Made by a program: the position numbers and the translations under genes | Shown here: in pieces, positions 8,203 through 18,159 of the stretch | How the letters are laid out: every line of letters starts with the position of its first letter | How positions within the stretch are numbered: position 1 is the stretch's first letter | The notes under the pieces: model-generated | The model's input: the letters and a program-made list of their open reading frames with translations, nothing else | What the model was told of the DNA's origin: nothing | Database searches by the model: none | Assembly: GCF_022601975.1 (NCBI RefSeq) | Contig: NZ_JAKVIR010000038.1 | Coordinates: 1 to 46,374, forward strand | Direction: 5' to 3' | DNA from: Pontibacter sp. E15-1 | GTDB taxonomy: Bacteria; Bacteroidota; Bacteroidia; Cytophagales; Hymenobacteraceae | Length of the DNA: 46,374 bases

Positions 8203-11200
8203 ATGAAAACAGCTTTACTCCTCATCAGCACCTTACTATTGTTTACTCTTTCAGTTGTTGCACAAACACCATCTTCCCAACTAACATCTACTATAAATCT
8301 CAACAGAGGGGTATTTCCGCCCTTCCGTGATATGGTAGTTGATAAGGATGGGAATACATATCTCATGCAGAAAGACAGGATTATTAAATTTAATGGAGGA
8401 AAAATTCTTCATGAGTTTCCTATAAATCAGCAGGAGTATACAAATTCCTATGTAGATGGGCCAGTAGGACTGGCCGTGAACAGCAAGAAAGAAATCTATC
8501 TGATCAACTTAGCAAAGAACAGGTTAGAAAAGCATAGTGAGGCTGGCACTTTACTGAAGTTTATTGATTTACCACAGTCGAATCCTGATATATATCCTTC
8601 AAGTATAGTGATTGATAGCAAAGACTATATTTACATACTGGACCATTGGCATAAAGTAAATATATTTGATAATCGCGATACGTATATTAAATCTTTCGAT
8701 TTCCCAAAATATAAAAACGCATTAACGTCAACGGGCTCAATTACACTTGATTCACAAGATAATATATACTTCCTGAATGAAGTAAAAGCTGATAGTGTTG
8801 TCAATTGGTTTACTACTTTAAAAGTATATGATAGCAATGGAATATTACTTCGTAATTTAAGTAATAACTATATGAGCAGCCAAAGTATAAGAGCTGTAGA
8901 CATGAAAGTAGACTCCCAGGGTAAGATTTACATCAGTATGGGAACGCCCCGAATTAATGTATATGATGTTAATGGGGAGTTTATTAAAGGTATACATGGA
9001 CTTGACCAATCAGGCTTCTGGAGTTTCCCCTCCAGCATAACTTATATTATTGGATTCGATAAAAATGACAATTTGCATGTGGCAACCACATCTGGTACAT
9101 TGAGCGGCTTACAAGTATTAGACCCAACTTATAAAATTATTCAAAATCATTCCCGAGTAAGCGAGACTTATGATGTCACGATGGACATGGATAACAATAT
9201 TTTGATGTTGGATAAGTATGCTAAGAAAGTAATTAAAATGGATATCCAAGGTAATAGTATATCTTCATTTTCTTACGCTTCAGCCACCTCAAACTCATCT
9301 TCCGCAAAACTTCAAAAACTAACTACAGACAACCAAGGCAATATTTATTTGTTGGAAAATAACAATTCCACTTCTAAAATAATAAAATACAGCAAAGAAG
9401 GTGATTTCTTGCAAACCATATCAAATACCAAGAGCAACAATTTACTACCTAATAGACTTTATGCATCAGCCGGTCTTATAGTAGATAGAGAGGGTAATAT
9501 ATATGTAACTAGTTATAATGGTAATGCCCTATCTAAATATTCTCCTCAAGGCAATTTATTGTTCTCCCTTGATAAAATGGGTAAAACAAAAGGAATGTTT
9601 TGGAAACCATTGGATGTAACCATTGATGCTAATGGCTTCCTATATGTGCTTGATGATAATGGCAGTAGAATACAAAAATTAACAACTACTGGTGTTTTTG
9701 TTGCAGAATTCAGGAACAATACTGCTGTTGAAGCTGAAAAGGTAAGCGCAAGCATAGCGTCGGATACCTACGGCAACTTTGCAGTGGCGATTAATGACAG
9801 CACCCATAACATAACATGGTACGATATTTCGGGGAAACCCAAATTCCAATTAAACAATAGTGCAGCAAGTCTGGCTTTAAGTAAAGATGGCAAACACCTT
9901 ATTGCAACAGATACCCAATCTGAAAAAGTATATGTGTACAAAAGTAATCTCCAGCATACTTATAATTTTGTTCAGGGCAAACTTTACAATGACTCCAATG
10001 AAAACTGCCTGGAAGATACAGAAGAGAAAGGATTAGGAAATTTTATCATTAAAGCTGAGCCTGGTCCTTACTATGCGATAACCGGAGAAGATGGAAATTA
10101 TACCATACAACTTGGTGAAGGCTCCTATACATTAAGGCCAATAGTATCAGCAGCAAAGATATTGACTGGAAGAGATGAAAAAGAAACCTGCCCAACACCT
10201 AAACAAGTAACTTTAGAAGGAACAGGCCATGTGGCTTTTAATGCAGATGTGGCAGCCAAAGTCACCCTCACCCCCTACCTCAACGTCAGCGTATCCTCCA
10301 CGCGCCGCCGCCGCTGCTTCGAAAGCACTACCAAACTGAAATATACCAACTCAGGTTTCGCACCTGCCCTGGATGCCAAAGTATACTTTCAGCTGCCAAA
10401 AGAGGTAGAGCTGCTGTCGGCGGACAAGCCATACACACGCCTGCCGAACGGCACGTATGTTTTTGAGGCGGGCAACGTAGCGCCGGGCCAAACCAGCGTG
10501 ATAACCATACAGGACAAGGTAACCTGTGGCGACGAGACCGTGCGGGGCCTGACCGTCTGCACCAAAGCCTGGATAACGCCAGCTAACAAACTCCCTACTG
10601 CGCCTCCCGTGGCGGTGGCCAGCATCACGGGCCAGTGCAACCCCGAAAACGGCAAAGTGCGCTTCGTGATCAGAAACACCGGGCAGGCAGACATGGACAC
10701 CGGAAAGCAGTTCAGGCTGTATGCCGACGGAAAGCTGACAACCGTAGAGAACTACCAACTGGCAGCCGGCGACAGTCTGGTGCTTTGGGTACCAGCCACC
10801 GGCAGGACGCTCCGCCTGGAAGCTGACCAACCGGCAGGAAACGGGGACAACACGCTGGCCAGCGCCACCCTGGAAGCCTGCCGCGTGGCGACCAATACCG
10901 TCGCCTTCAGCACAGGTTTCGTCAACGCGTTGCCACCCGATGATGAAGAGGCCGAAGTGGCAGAAGAATGCCTCCAGATCATTGACTCCTTCGACCCCAA
11001 CGACAAGCAGGTAACTCCCGTCGGCCTGACGGAAGCCCGCTATACCCCCACCGGCGCAGCACTTAAGTATAAAATACGCTTCCAGAACACCGGCACAGAC
11101 GTGGCCTACCGCGTGGTGGTGGTCGACACGCTCTCCGAGCACCTCGACCTGAGCACCCTGCAGGTGGGCGCGGCCTCCCATACCTACCGCCTCGACGTGA

Positions 11201-12720
11201 GCGGCAAGGGCAAACCGGTGCTTACCTGGACCTTCGACAACATCATGCTGCCCGACAGCACCGCCAACGAGCCCGGCAGCCACGGCTACATCCAGTTCAG
11301 CATCAAACCCAAAACCGGGTTACCGGAGAAAACCGCCGTGGAAAATTTGGCTGACATCTTCTTCGACTTTAACTCGCCGGTGCGCACCAACAACACCCTC
11401 AACCGCATTTACGACATGCCGCCGGTACCAAGCGAGGAGGTCCGCTTGGATGCTACTCAGATCGTGGCCACGCCCCACATCACAGCCGTGGCCCCACTTG
11501 CGGGTATGTTTGGGCAGGAAGTACTTGTGAACGGAAGTAAGTTTGCCTCCAATGCCGCCAACAACAAAGTGTATTTTAACGGGGTAGCCGCCACCGTGGT
11601 CAGTGCCTCCGAAAACGAGCTGAAAGTGCTGGTACCGGTGAAGGCAGCCACAGGTGTATTGAAAGTGGAAACAGCAGACGGTGTGGCGAAGGCTCCGGAT
11701 CATTTCGAGGTATACCAGCCGCCGGTTCTCAGCAGTTTCAGTCCAATCGAGGGTATTGTGGGCACCACTGTTACACTTCAGGGAGAGCACCTGCAAGCCA
11801 ACCTGATTAACCGCGTAAGCCTTGGCGACTTCCTTTGCGAGATCATCAGCAGCACCGCAAATAGTGTGGTGGTGCGGGTGCCGCAGCAGGCCGTAACCGC
11901 AATGTTCCGTATCAGTACCAAAGGCGGAGAGCAGACAAGTTCCGTAGCCTACACGGTATGGCACCAACCCAGCATCAGCGGCCTCAGCAAACATACGGAC
12001 ATTGTCGGGGCGACCGTGCGCATCGACGGCGAGCACTTTGCCACCGACGCCACACGAAACAAAGTACTGTTCGGGCAGGTGCCGGCAACGGTGTTGCAAG
12101 CCAGCACCAGCCAACTGACGGTAAAGGTGCCGCAGGGCGCTACTTCAGGCCCCGTATCTGTAGAGACACCGGGTGGCCAGGCGTTAAGCGATGTTCCCTT
12201 CGAAGTCATACCCGCCCCGGTCTTCGCGTCCATGGCTCCGGCTTCTGGCAGTGTCGGGACGTCGGTAGCAATTACAGGGACACATTTCGGGGTGCTCGGG
12301 GTGCAGGATGAGGTCTTCTTTAACGGCACGAAAGCCCTTGTGCTGGAGGCGGCTCCCGGCAGGTATACAGTACGCGTGCCGCGCGGGGCCACCTCGGGCA
12401 CGGTGCAGGTAAAAGGAGTAGGCGGCTCCGGCACCAGCAGCGGCCCGTTTATGGTAGAGGAGCTTTCCCCGGCGCAGGCCATTGCGGTATACCCTAATCC
12501 CACATCCGGGAGTATCACGATTAGTTTTGCGCACGCCAACTTCGACATCCAGCAGGTACAAGTCTTTTCGTCCTTGGGCAGACTGGCACATACAGCCTCT
12601 GTTCCTACCCCTCGCCCCGAACAACTGGACCTGAACCTGGAAGCGCTGAAACCCGGCATGTACCTCCTTCAGATCAAAACCGACCGGGGCATGGTCGTAA
12701 AGAAGTTAACCGTGCTTTAA
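8203..12720 (+). CDS. giant type IX-secreted protein: beta-propeller, SdrD-like, TIG repeats
   Basis: About 1505 aa. The ATG at 8203 (MKTALLLISTLLLFTLS) gives a clean signal peptide; an ATG at 8191 would add four residues. Order of parts: NHL/six-bladed propeller repeats (about 30-590, recurring D.NGN.Y motifs), one SdrD-B/carboxypeptidase-regulatory-like domain (GKLYNDSNENCLEDTEEKGL, about 595-685), CARDB/DUF11-like beta domains (about 690-1090, including DSFDPNDKQVTP and FFDFNSPVRTNNT), four IPT/TIG domains (about 1090-1420), and a C-terminal type A sorting domain (AVYPNPTSGSITIS to GMYLLQI, VVKKLTVL). Type IX secretion should cleave that tail and attach the protein to the surface. The first 2.05 kb are AT-rich and the rest GC-rich, with a sharp change near 10,255. 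Confidence 0.9.
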   Translation: MKTALLLISTLLLFTLSVVAQTPSSQLTSTINLNRGVFPPFRDMVVDKDGNTYLMQKDRIIKFNGGKILHEFPINQQEYTNSYVDGPVGLAVNSKKEIYLINLAKNRLEKHSEAGTLLKFIDLPQSNPDIYPSSIVIDSKDYIYILDHWHKVNIFDNRDTYIKSFDFPKYKNALTSTGSITLDSQDNIYFLNEVKADSVVNWFTTLKVYDSNGILLRNLSNNYMSSQSIRAVDMKVDSQGKIYISMGTPRINVYDVNGEFIKGIHGLDQSGFWSFPSSITYIIGFDKNDNLHVATTSGTLSGLQVLDPTYKIIQNHSRVSETYDVTMDMDNNILMLDKYAKKVIKMDIQGNSISSFSYASATSNSSSAKLQKLTTDNQGNIYLLENNNSTSKIIKYSKEGDFLQTISNTKSNNLLPNRLYASAGLIVDREGNIYVTSYNGNALSKYSPQGNLLFSLDKMGKTKGMFWKPLDVTIDANGFLYVLDDNGSRIQKLTTTGVFVAEFRNNTAVEAEKVSASIASDTYGNFAVAINDSTHNITWYDISGKPKFQLNNSAASLALSKDGKHLIATDTQSEKVYVYKSNLQHTYNFVQGKLYNDSNENCLEDTEEKGLGNFIIKAEPGPYYAITGEDGNYTIQLGEGSYTLRPIVSAAKILTGRDEKETCPTPKQVTLEGTGHVAFNADVAAKVTLTPYLNVSVSSTRRRRCFESTTKLKYTNSGFAPALDAKVYFQLPKEVELLSADKPYTRLPNGTYVFEAGNVAPGQTSVITIQDKVTCGDETVRGLTVCTKAWITPANKLPTAPPVAVASITGQCNPENGKVRFVIRNTGQADMDTGKQFRLYADGKLTTVENYQLAAGDSLVLWVPATGRTLRLEADQPAGNGDNTLASATLEACRVATNTVAFSTGFVNALPPDDEEAEVAEECLQIIDSFDPNDKQVTPVGLTEARYTPTGAALKYKIRFQNTGTDVAYRVVVVDTLSEHLDLSTLQVGAASHTYRLDVSGKGKPVLTWTFDNIMLPDSTANEPGSHGYIQFSIKPKTGLPEKTAVENLADIFFDFNSPVRTNNTLNRIYDMPPVPSEEVRLDATQIVATPHITAVAPLAGMFGQEVLVNGSKFASNAANNKVYFNGVAATVVSASENELKVLVPVKAATGVLKVETADGVAKAPDHFEVYQPPVLSSFSPIEGIVGTTVTLQGEHLQANLINRVSLGDFLCEIISSTANSVVVRVPQQAVTAMFRISTKGGEQTSSVAYTVWHQPSISGLSKHTDIVGATVRIDGEHFATDATRNKVLFGQVPATVLQASTSQLTVKVPQGATSGPVSVETPGGQALSDVPFEVIPAPVFASMAPASGSVGTSVAITGTHFGVLGVQDEVFFNGTKALVLEAAPGRYTVRVPRGATSGTVQVKGVGGSGTSSGPFMVEELSPAQAIAVYPNPTSGSITISFAHANFDIQQVQVFSSLGRLAHTASVPTPRPEQLDLNLEALKPGMYLLQIKTDRGMVVKKLTVL

Positions 12721-12890
12721 AAAGTGGATGGTATTACCCACGTTGCGATTTGGAAATGCTGGCTAAAACGATCCTCCTGATTCACCTGCCCCTGCCCTTC
12801 ACGAGAGGGAAATTTCGGCAGGGAGAAAAAATTCCTCCTACTCTGAGGCCTAGGGTATAGGCTTCAGATCCCGGCGGTTTTGGGTAGCGG

Positions 12891-13349
12891 TTACTCAGCT
12901 AGTTTCTGAAGGCGCTGCGTGATGTCATCGATCAGGTCCTCGCTCCAGCGCTCAGCTATAAGGTCGTACTCCGACTGCTCCCAGCGCTGCAGGTATGATT
13001 TCTCCAGCCAGTTGGTGTGCTGGTCGGGCCCTACTGTATAGAATTGCTGATCGAGCAGAAACAACAGGTCTTTCGAGATGTCAAAAGCCTCCGCCCCCAC
13101 TTTCTGAAAGCCTTCAAGGCGCAGCCTTAAGCCCAGCCGCTGAATGTTGCCGTTTTCCAGACTGACCACCGTATCATGGCTCGCATGCGGGTCTTTGGTC
13201 CAGGTGTCCAGCAGCCGCTCCAGCGAGAAATCGGCGAACAGGGGCGTTACCGGTGCCAGGTTTTGGTGCAGGTGCTCGGCAAGCTTGGGCAGTATGGTGT
13301 CGTAAAGGTGCTGTATGGTTTGCTTGGTGCGGGGGCTTCGGTCTTCCAT
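12891..13349 (-). CDS. hypothetical cytoplasmic protein, 152 aa
   Basis: Soluble, acidic and mostly helical, with no signal or membrane segment. It begins MEDRSPRTKQTIQHLYDTIL and ends ERWSEDLIDDITQRLQKLAE. Several Trp residues (TNWLEK, YLQRWEQSEYD) suggest a packed fold. I do not recognise a family. It starts at an ATG and lies downstream of the site-2 protease gene on the same strand, with about 230 bp and a possible weak terminator between them. Confidence 0.6.
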   Translation of the reverse strand: MEDRSPRTKQTIQHLYDTILPKLAEHLHQNLAPVTPLFADFSLERLLDTWTKDPHASHDTVVSLENGNIQRLGLRLRLEGFQKVGAEAFDISKDLLFLLDQQFYTVGPDQHTNWLEKSYLQRWEQSEYDLIAERWSEDLIDDITQRLQKLAE

Positions 13350-13499
13350 GGGGTATGTGTAGGCGTATAAGTGCTATGTATGGATGCAGCAGACTGAGGG
13401 TGGCAGTGTAGCCGCGCTGGCTTAACCAACCAATGCCTGCTGATGTTCAAAGCTACGCGATGTGACGGAGAAATACGAAATTGGAATACTATCTGTAAA

Positions 13500-13532
13500 A
13501 ACGCCCGGCTATAGCCCGACTTTTGATTTTGG
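13500..13532 (-). terminator. possible terminator of the site-2 protease gene
   Basis: On the minus strand GTCGGGCTATAGCCGGGC forms a stem with one mismatch and one wobble around TATA, followed by GTTTTTAC. It lies about 55 bp after the protease stop. Confidence 0.4.
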
Positions 13533-13583
13533 AAAATAAGCTGGTAACTTATCAGAAGGCGTTTGAATAATAGCTGCTACTGC

Positions 13584-14663
13584 CTAATGTGTCAGCGCAG
13601 ATTTGATCAGGATGAACTCGTTGATGTTGTCAGTGTTGATGACCCCGGCAAGGCGGCCGTTCTCCAGCACAGGATAGAGCGGCACACGGGTTTTCTGCAG
13701 TTCGGTATACACCTCGGAGAGCTTGTCGTGCACGTTAAAGGTCTTCACATCCCCGGACATAATCTCCACCACAGGCTTCTGCATCATGTCTTCTTTCACG
13801 GCCTGAATGAGTTGGGAACGGGTGAGCGTGCCAATCACAGCCCCTTCTTTCTCCACCACAAACTCATGCTCCGAGCCTGCCAGCAACTTGTCCAGTGCCT
13901 GCCGCACCGTTTCGGTGGGGGCCAGTGTCACGAAGTGCGTAATCATACCCTCCTTCACTTTATGGCCGCGCAGGTAGTCGAGGTGCTGCACCATGATGTT
14001 CTCGGAGTAGGCCCCGAAAAACACGAATGCCCCGATCAGGATGAGAAAGGGGTTGTAGAAAAAGCCGATGAACACGAAGCCGATGGCCAGCAACTGGCCC
14101 AGGTTAGCCGCGATCTGGGTGGCCCGCACCCGCCCCAGCTTAAACGCCAGCAGCGCCCGGAGCACCCGCCCGCCATCCATCGGGAAGGCAGGTATGGCGT
14201 TGAACAGCACGAGTATCACATTCACAAAAAGCAGCAGGTACAGGAAATTGCCCGGGGTAATCCGCATGAAAAACTCCTCTGTGGGAACCGATGTCAGTGA
14301 GGGAAGTACCAGCCACAGGAGCAGGGCGATGACCACGTTCACAGCCGGGCCCGCCACCGCAATCAGCAGCTCCTGCTTGGGCTTCTCGGGCATCCGCTCC
14401 AGGCTGGCCACGCCGCCAATGGGCAGCAGCGTAATCATTTTGGTGTTGATGCCATACCGTTGCGCCGTGAGGGCATGTCCCAGCTCGTGGAGCACCACGC
14501 ACAGAAACACAGCCAGTATAAAGCCCATGGCCAACAGCGTGGTGGGCAGGTCGCTGCCGCGCTGGGCCTCGCTAAATGCCACCCACGCCAGCAGGATCAC
14601 AAACGTCCAGTGTACCAGTATCCGGATTCCGGCCACTCTCCCCAACTTCAACGACCATTTCAT
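13584..14663 (-). CDS. site-2 protease family metalloprotease with CBS pair
   Basis: A 359-aa integral membrane zinc protease of the S2P/M50 class. The active-site HELGH is at 59-63 inside a helix, and the second metal-ligand motif PMDGGR is at 161-166. The membrane core of about six helices covers roughly 15-215. Two CBS domains follow (about 235-355: VKEGMITHFVTLAPTETV and VVEIMSGDVKTFNV), which in other proteins bind adenine nucleotides and gate activity. This is the Rip3-like architecture of single-gene M50 proteases. It probably cleaves membrane proteins within the bilayer; the substrate is unknown. It stands alone. Confidence 0.9.
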   Translation of the reverse strand: MKWSLKLGRVAGIRILVHWTFVILLAWVAFSEAQRGSDLPTTLLAMGFILAVFLCVVLHELGHALTAQRYGINTKMITLLPIGGVASLERMPEKPKQELLIAVAGPAVNVVIALLLWLVLPSLTSVPTEEFFMRITPGNFLYLLLFVNVILVLFNAIPAFPMDGGRVLRALLAFKLGRVRATQIAANLGQLLAIGFVFIGFFYNPFLILIGAFVFFGAYSENIMVQHLDYLRGHKVKEGMITHFVTLAPTETVRQALDKLLAGSEHEFVVEKEGAVIGTLTRSQLIQAVKEDMMQKPVVEIMSGDVKTFNVHDKLSEVYTELQKTRVPLYPVLENGRLAGVINTDNINEFILIKSALTH

Positions 14664-15003
14664 AGCGTTATCAACTTCGGTGTATAAGCACTAACGCAAC
14701 AGCCCAGCCGAATGTTAATGCAACTACCCGATTGTCAAGGCATAAGCCCCAGAATCTGGCGGCTTTTCAGGTATAAATTCCACTGCCGGCAATCAGATTC
14801 TCAACAAATAGAAACCGCGCATCGGGATATGTTGATTTTTAAACTCCACTCCTTTTTTCAAGGCGGGGTGCCGCAGGCGGGGTGGATTTTCCAGCACTGG
14901 CCCTATACCAGTGGCAGATGGCTTTTGCGCATTACAATAATTAGAACCACCCTAATCAGCTTGCAGCGCGTGCTTTCTCAGTAAGTGTATCGGAAAAAAG
15001 AAA

Positions 15004-15067
15004 CACGAGCTACAAGCTCTCGCTAGCGGGGTACTTGCCCCTTGCTGGCGCGAGCTTGCAGTTCGTG
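15004..15067. repeat. 64-bp imperfect inverted repeat (REP-like)
   Basis: Arms 15004-15031 and 15038-15067 pair with a few mismatches around TACTTG. The left arm begins CACGAGCTACAAGCTC and the right ends GCGAGCTTGCAGTTCGTG. It lies between divergent genes, with no T-run, so it is not a plain terminator. It resembles dispersed REP-like palindromes. Confidence 0.7.
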
Positions 15068-15174
15068 CCTTTTCTGGTTTTTCCCGGGGGTTTCCTGCCG
15101 CTTTACCCTCCCATTTGCGGGCCTATCAGGGTGCCTCTGCCTGGGTTTGCGGTTTTTTTAGTAACTTGTGGTAT

Positions 15175-15182
15175 TATATTTG
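15175..15182 (+). promoter_or_regulatory. Bacteroidota-type -7 box for the M3 peptidase gene
   Basis: TATATTTG fits the TAnnTTTG consensus, 48 bp before the chosen ATG. A TTTG at 15146-15149 could serve as the -33 element, although the 25-bp gap is long. Confidence 0.5.
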
Positions 15183-15229
15183 TCGCTTTAGACCACCATC
15201 AACACTATCCACTCACTTTAAAACCATTT

Positions 15230-17428
15230 ATGGGAAGTAATAAAATCTTAGTGGCCAGCCGTACATCCGGTTTACTGGCATTTCTGGCACTGGCCTCCTG
15301 CACCACCACACAAACGCAGGAGCAATCGACACAAGCACAAGCAACTATGGAGCAGAACAAAGGCGAAACCAACCCGCTGTTGGCCGAATGGACCGGCCCT
15401 TACGGCGGCGTTCCCGCCTTCGACAAAATGAACCTGGCCGATGTGAAGCCAGCCGTGGAAAGAGGTATGGAACTCCAGCTGGCGGAGATCGACAAGATCG
15501 CCAACAACCCCGAGCCCGCCACTTTCGAGAACACGCTTGTGCCCCTGGAGCGGGCCGGTCAGGAACTGGACAGGGCCATGACCTACTATGGCATCTGGAG
15601 CAGCAATATGTCTACGCCGGAGTTCCGGGCCATTCAGGCAGAGCTGGCCCCGAAGCTGTCGGAGTTCCGCTCGAAGATCTCACAGAACGAGAAGCTGTTC
15701 CAGCGCATCAAAACAGTATATGACCGTGCCCAGCAAACCCCACTACCCGCCGATCAGCAGCGCGTGGTGCAGCTGGTGTATGAGGACTTCGCCATGGAGG
15801 GCGCAAACCTGGATGCCGCCGCCAAGGCCCGCTATGCCGCCATCAACAAAGAACTGTCTTCGCTCTATACCGCTTTCTCTAACAACGTGCTGGCCGACGA
15901 GGAGAAGTATGTGACTTACCTGACCAAAGACCAGCTGAGCGGACTGCCCGAGTCGTTTGTGAAGGCCGCCGCCAAAGCCGCCGCCGACCGGGGCCAGGCT
16001 GGCAAGTACGCCGTGACCAACACCCGCTCCTCCATGGACCAGTTCCTGACCTACTCTGATGAGCGGGCGCTGCGCGAGAAGGTATGGAACACGTATTACT
16101 CCCGCGCCGACAACGGCGACGAGGCCGACAACAACCAGAACATCGCCCAAATCCTGAAACTGCGGGATGAGCGCGTGGCGCTGCTCGGGTATGACAACTA
16201 CGCGGAATGGCGCCTGCAGAACCGCATGGCCAAAACGCCGGAGCGTGCCATGGAGCTAATGAACGCCGTATGGCCAGCTGCGCTTGCGCGGGTAAAAGAG
16301 GAAGTGGCTGACATGCAGGCCGTGGCCAACGCCAGTGGCAAGAAGATCACCATCGCGCCCTGGGATTACCGCTACTACGCCGAGAAGGTGCGCCAGCAAA
16401 AGTACGACCTGGACTCTGACGAGGTGAAGCAATACCTGCAACTGGATAACCTGACACAAGCGCTGTTCTATACTGCTGGCGAGCTGTTCAACTTCAGCTT
16501 CACGCCGGTGCCCGAGAACGCGGTGCCTGTTTTTCAGGAGGATGTGAAGGTATGGGAAGTAAAGGACAAAACTACCGGCGAGCACATTGGCCTGTGGTAC
16601 CTCGACCCGTATGCGCGGCAGGGCAAACGCTCCGGCGCCTGGGCCACCACCTACCGCAGCCATACCACCTTCGACGGCAAAGAGACGGTGCTTGCCTCCA
16701 ACAACTCTAACTTCGTGAAGCCCGCGCCCGGAGAGCCGCTGCTGGTTTCCTGGGACGATGCCACCACTTTCTTCCACGAGTTTGGCCACGCGCTGCACTT
16801 CTTTGCCTCAAACGTGAAGTACCCGACACTCAACAGCGGCGTGCGCGATTATACCGAGTTCCATTCGCAGTTGCTGGAGCGCTGGCTGTCTACAGATAAG
16901 GTGATCAACCAGTTCCTGAAGCACCACGAAACCGGGGAGGTGATTCCGGCCTCGCTCGTGGCGAAAATCAAAAAGGCGTCTACCTTTAACCAGGGCTTTG
17001 GCACGACCGAGTTTCTGGCCTCTGCCCTGATGGACATGAAGTTCCATACCGTGGACCCGGAGGGTATGGACCCTGACAAGTTTGAGCGGGAAACGCTTGC
17101 TGCCCTCAACATGCCGAAAGAGATCGTTATGCGCCATCGTTCGCCGCACTTCGGGCACGTGTTTTCCGGCGAGGGCTATGCCACCGGCTACTACGGCTAC
17201 CTGTGGGCCGATGTGCTGACGTCGGACGCTGCCGAAGCGTTTGAAGAGGCACCCGGCGGCTTTTACGACAAAGAAGTGGCCGCGCGCCTTGTGAAGTACC
17301 TCTTCGCTCCGCGCAACTCCATGGACCCGGCAGAGGCCTACCGCCTGTTCCGTGGCCGCGACGCCAAGATTGACGCACTGATGCGCGACCGTGGTTTCCC
17401 GGTGCCCGCGCCAACCTCCAAAAAGTAA
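15230..17428 (+). CDS. dcp: M3 family peptidyl-dipeptidase lipoprotein (Dcp-like)
   Basis: A 732-aa zinc metallopeptidase. The ATG at 15230 is chosen because it starts a lipoprotein signal (LLAFLALASC) and lies just after the -7 box. The open frame extends further upstream only through repeat DNA. The M3 signature HEFGHALH is at 516-523, with the third zinc ligand Glu543 (DYTEFHSQ). The C-terminal block SPHFGHVFSGEGYATGYYGY is typical of Dcp. Dcp removes dipeptides from peptide C-termini; a lipid anchor would place this one in the periplasm or on the outer membrane. A strong terminator follows the stop. Confidence 0.92.
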   Translation: MGSNKILVASRTSGLLAFLALASCTTTQTQEQSTQAQATMEQNKGETNPLLAEWTGPYGGVPAFDKMNLADVKPAVERGMELQLAEIDKIANNPEPATFENTLVPLERAGQELDRAMTYYGIWSSNMSTPEFRAIQAELAPKLSEFRSKISQNEKLFQRIKTVYDRAQQTPLPADQQRVVQLVYEDFAMEGANLDAAAKARYAAINKELSSLYTAFSNNVLADEEKYVTYLTKDQLSGLPESFVKAAAKAAADRGQAGKYAVTNTRSSMDQFLTYSDERALREKVWNTYYSRADNGDEADNNQNIAQILKLRDERVALLGYDNYAEWRLQNRMAKTPERAMELMNAVWPAALARVKEEVADMQAVANASGKKITIAPWDYRYYAEKVRQQKYDLDSDEVKQYLQLDNLTQALFYTAGELFNFSFTPVPENAVPVFQEDVKVWEVKDKTTGEHIGLWYLDPYARQGKRSGAWATTYRSHTTFDGKETVLASNNSNFVKPAPGEPLLVSWDDATTFFHEFGHALHFFASNVKYPTLNSGVRDYTEFHSQLLERWLSTDKVINQFLKHHETGEVIPASLVAKIKKASTFNQGFGTTEFLASALMDMKFHTVDPEGMDPDKFERETLAALNMPKEIVMRHRSPHFGHVFSGEGYATGYYGYLWADVLTSDAAEAFEEAPGGFYDKEVAARLVKYLFAPRNSMDPAEAYRLFRGRDAKIDALMRDRGFPVPAPTSKK

Positions 17429-17444
17429 GATCCGGATATTCAAC

Positions 17445-17479
17445 AAAAAAGGAGCTGCCCCAAAGCAGCTCCTTTTTTT
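17445..17479 (+). terminator. rho-independent terminator after the M3 peptidase gene
   Basis: GGAGCTGC, loop CCCAAA, GCAGCTCC, flanked by A6 and T7. The A-run before the stem allows it to work on both strands. Confidence 0.9.
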
Positions 17480-17513
17480 ATGGCAAACGTTTTATAGCAC
17501 AAGGCTACATTTA

Positions 17514-17540
17514 GCTTCCAAAAACGAATTTTATACATGC
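17514..17540 (-). repeat. solo end of the MITE-like element found at 29104-29266
   Basis: On the minus strand this 27-bp stretch matches 29107-29133 at 24 of 27 positions, including TTCGTTTTTGGAAGC. The rest of the element is absent. It sits directly beside the relic of a secreted protein gene. Confidence 0.6.
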
Positions 17541-17556
17541 GCTAAACAGTCCACCT

Positions 17557-17745
17557 TTAATCCACGACCAGCTTGGCCTGCAAATGCCCCGACGCGCTGT
17601 TTGCCCGCAGGATGTATACCCCCGTGCTGATATGCTCGTCAAAAGTAATTCCGATGCTGGCATCGCCGTTGGTATCGGTCATCAGGTCTTTTGTATAGGA
17701 TTTGTTCAATCTTATCTTGAGGGTGGTCTGGTAAAATCCTATCTC
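17557..17745 (-). pseudogene. relic of a type IX-secreted protein (C-terminal sorting domain)
   Basis: A 62-codon minus-strand frame preceded by an in-frame stop (17746-17748). It reads KIRLNKSYTKDL, DTNGDASIGITFDEH, STGVYILRANSASGHLQ, AKLVVD and then TAA. The pattern (a beta-strand with DxNG, then GVYIL, then a short basic C-terminus) is the end of a type A type IX sorting domain. No PNP motif or secreted body is present upstream, so only the last strands of a lost gene survive. Confidence 0.6.
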
Positions 17746-18159
17746 TCAAACTGTCTTACACTATCAGCAATAGGCATTTTAGCTTTATCCAACGATGGCT
17801 GGCTACGTGATGGCGCGGAAGAAGTGATCACAGCAAACCGAATATAGGCAGCAGAAACAGTGTAATTCAAAAACATAGTTACAGATGAATACATGTTGGA
17901 CTTATCATATAATCTAATTTTGCCAACGATAAAACTTTTCTATGATGAGGTCGTCTCGTTGTTAATTCCACTTTATCCGAGACCAAGTGTGGTTTTCTCA
18001 TACCCTTCCTTGCAAAGCCTGTTCTGAGTGGCTTTGCCGAAAAGCTTTTTCAGCTTATTTCCTCTACTGGGCAAACAAAAAGTTCTATGTTCGTACACTG
18101 TTTCGACGCCCTTCACGTGGAAGGGATCGAATTGACAAAACCTAAACGAACAGCATTGT
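17746..18159. other. intergenic region, AT-rich
   Basis: About 410 bp. A short minus-strand open frame of about 45 codons lies directly upstream of the sorting-domain relic and could be decayed remains of the same gene. The promoter of the SnoaL-like gene should be in the last 100 bp. Nothing else is recognised. Confidence 0.45.

Larger units (their letters stand above)
14664..15229. other. intergenic region with large inverted repeat
   Basis: About 565 bp between divergent genes. It holds the inverted repeat at 15004-15067 and a -7-like box at 15175-15182. An open frame enters the peptidase gene from 15035, but its first 65 codons cross the right arm of the inverted repeat and do not look like protein. 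Confidence 0.6.

Noticed and set aside
15035..15229. An upstream start for the M3 peptidase at 15035
   Set aside because: The 65 extra codons run through the right arm of an inverted repeat and a promoter-like box, and they would destroy the lipoprotein signal.
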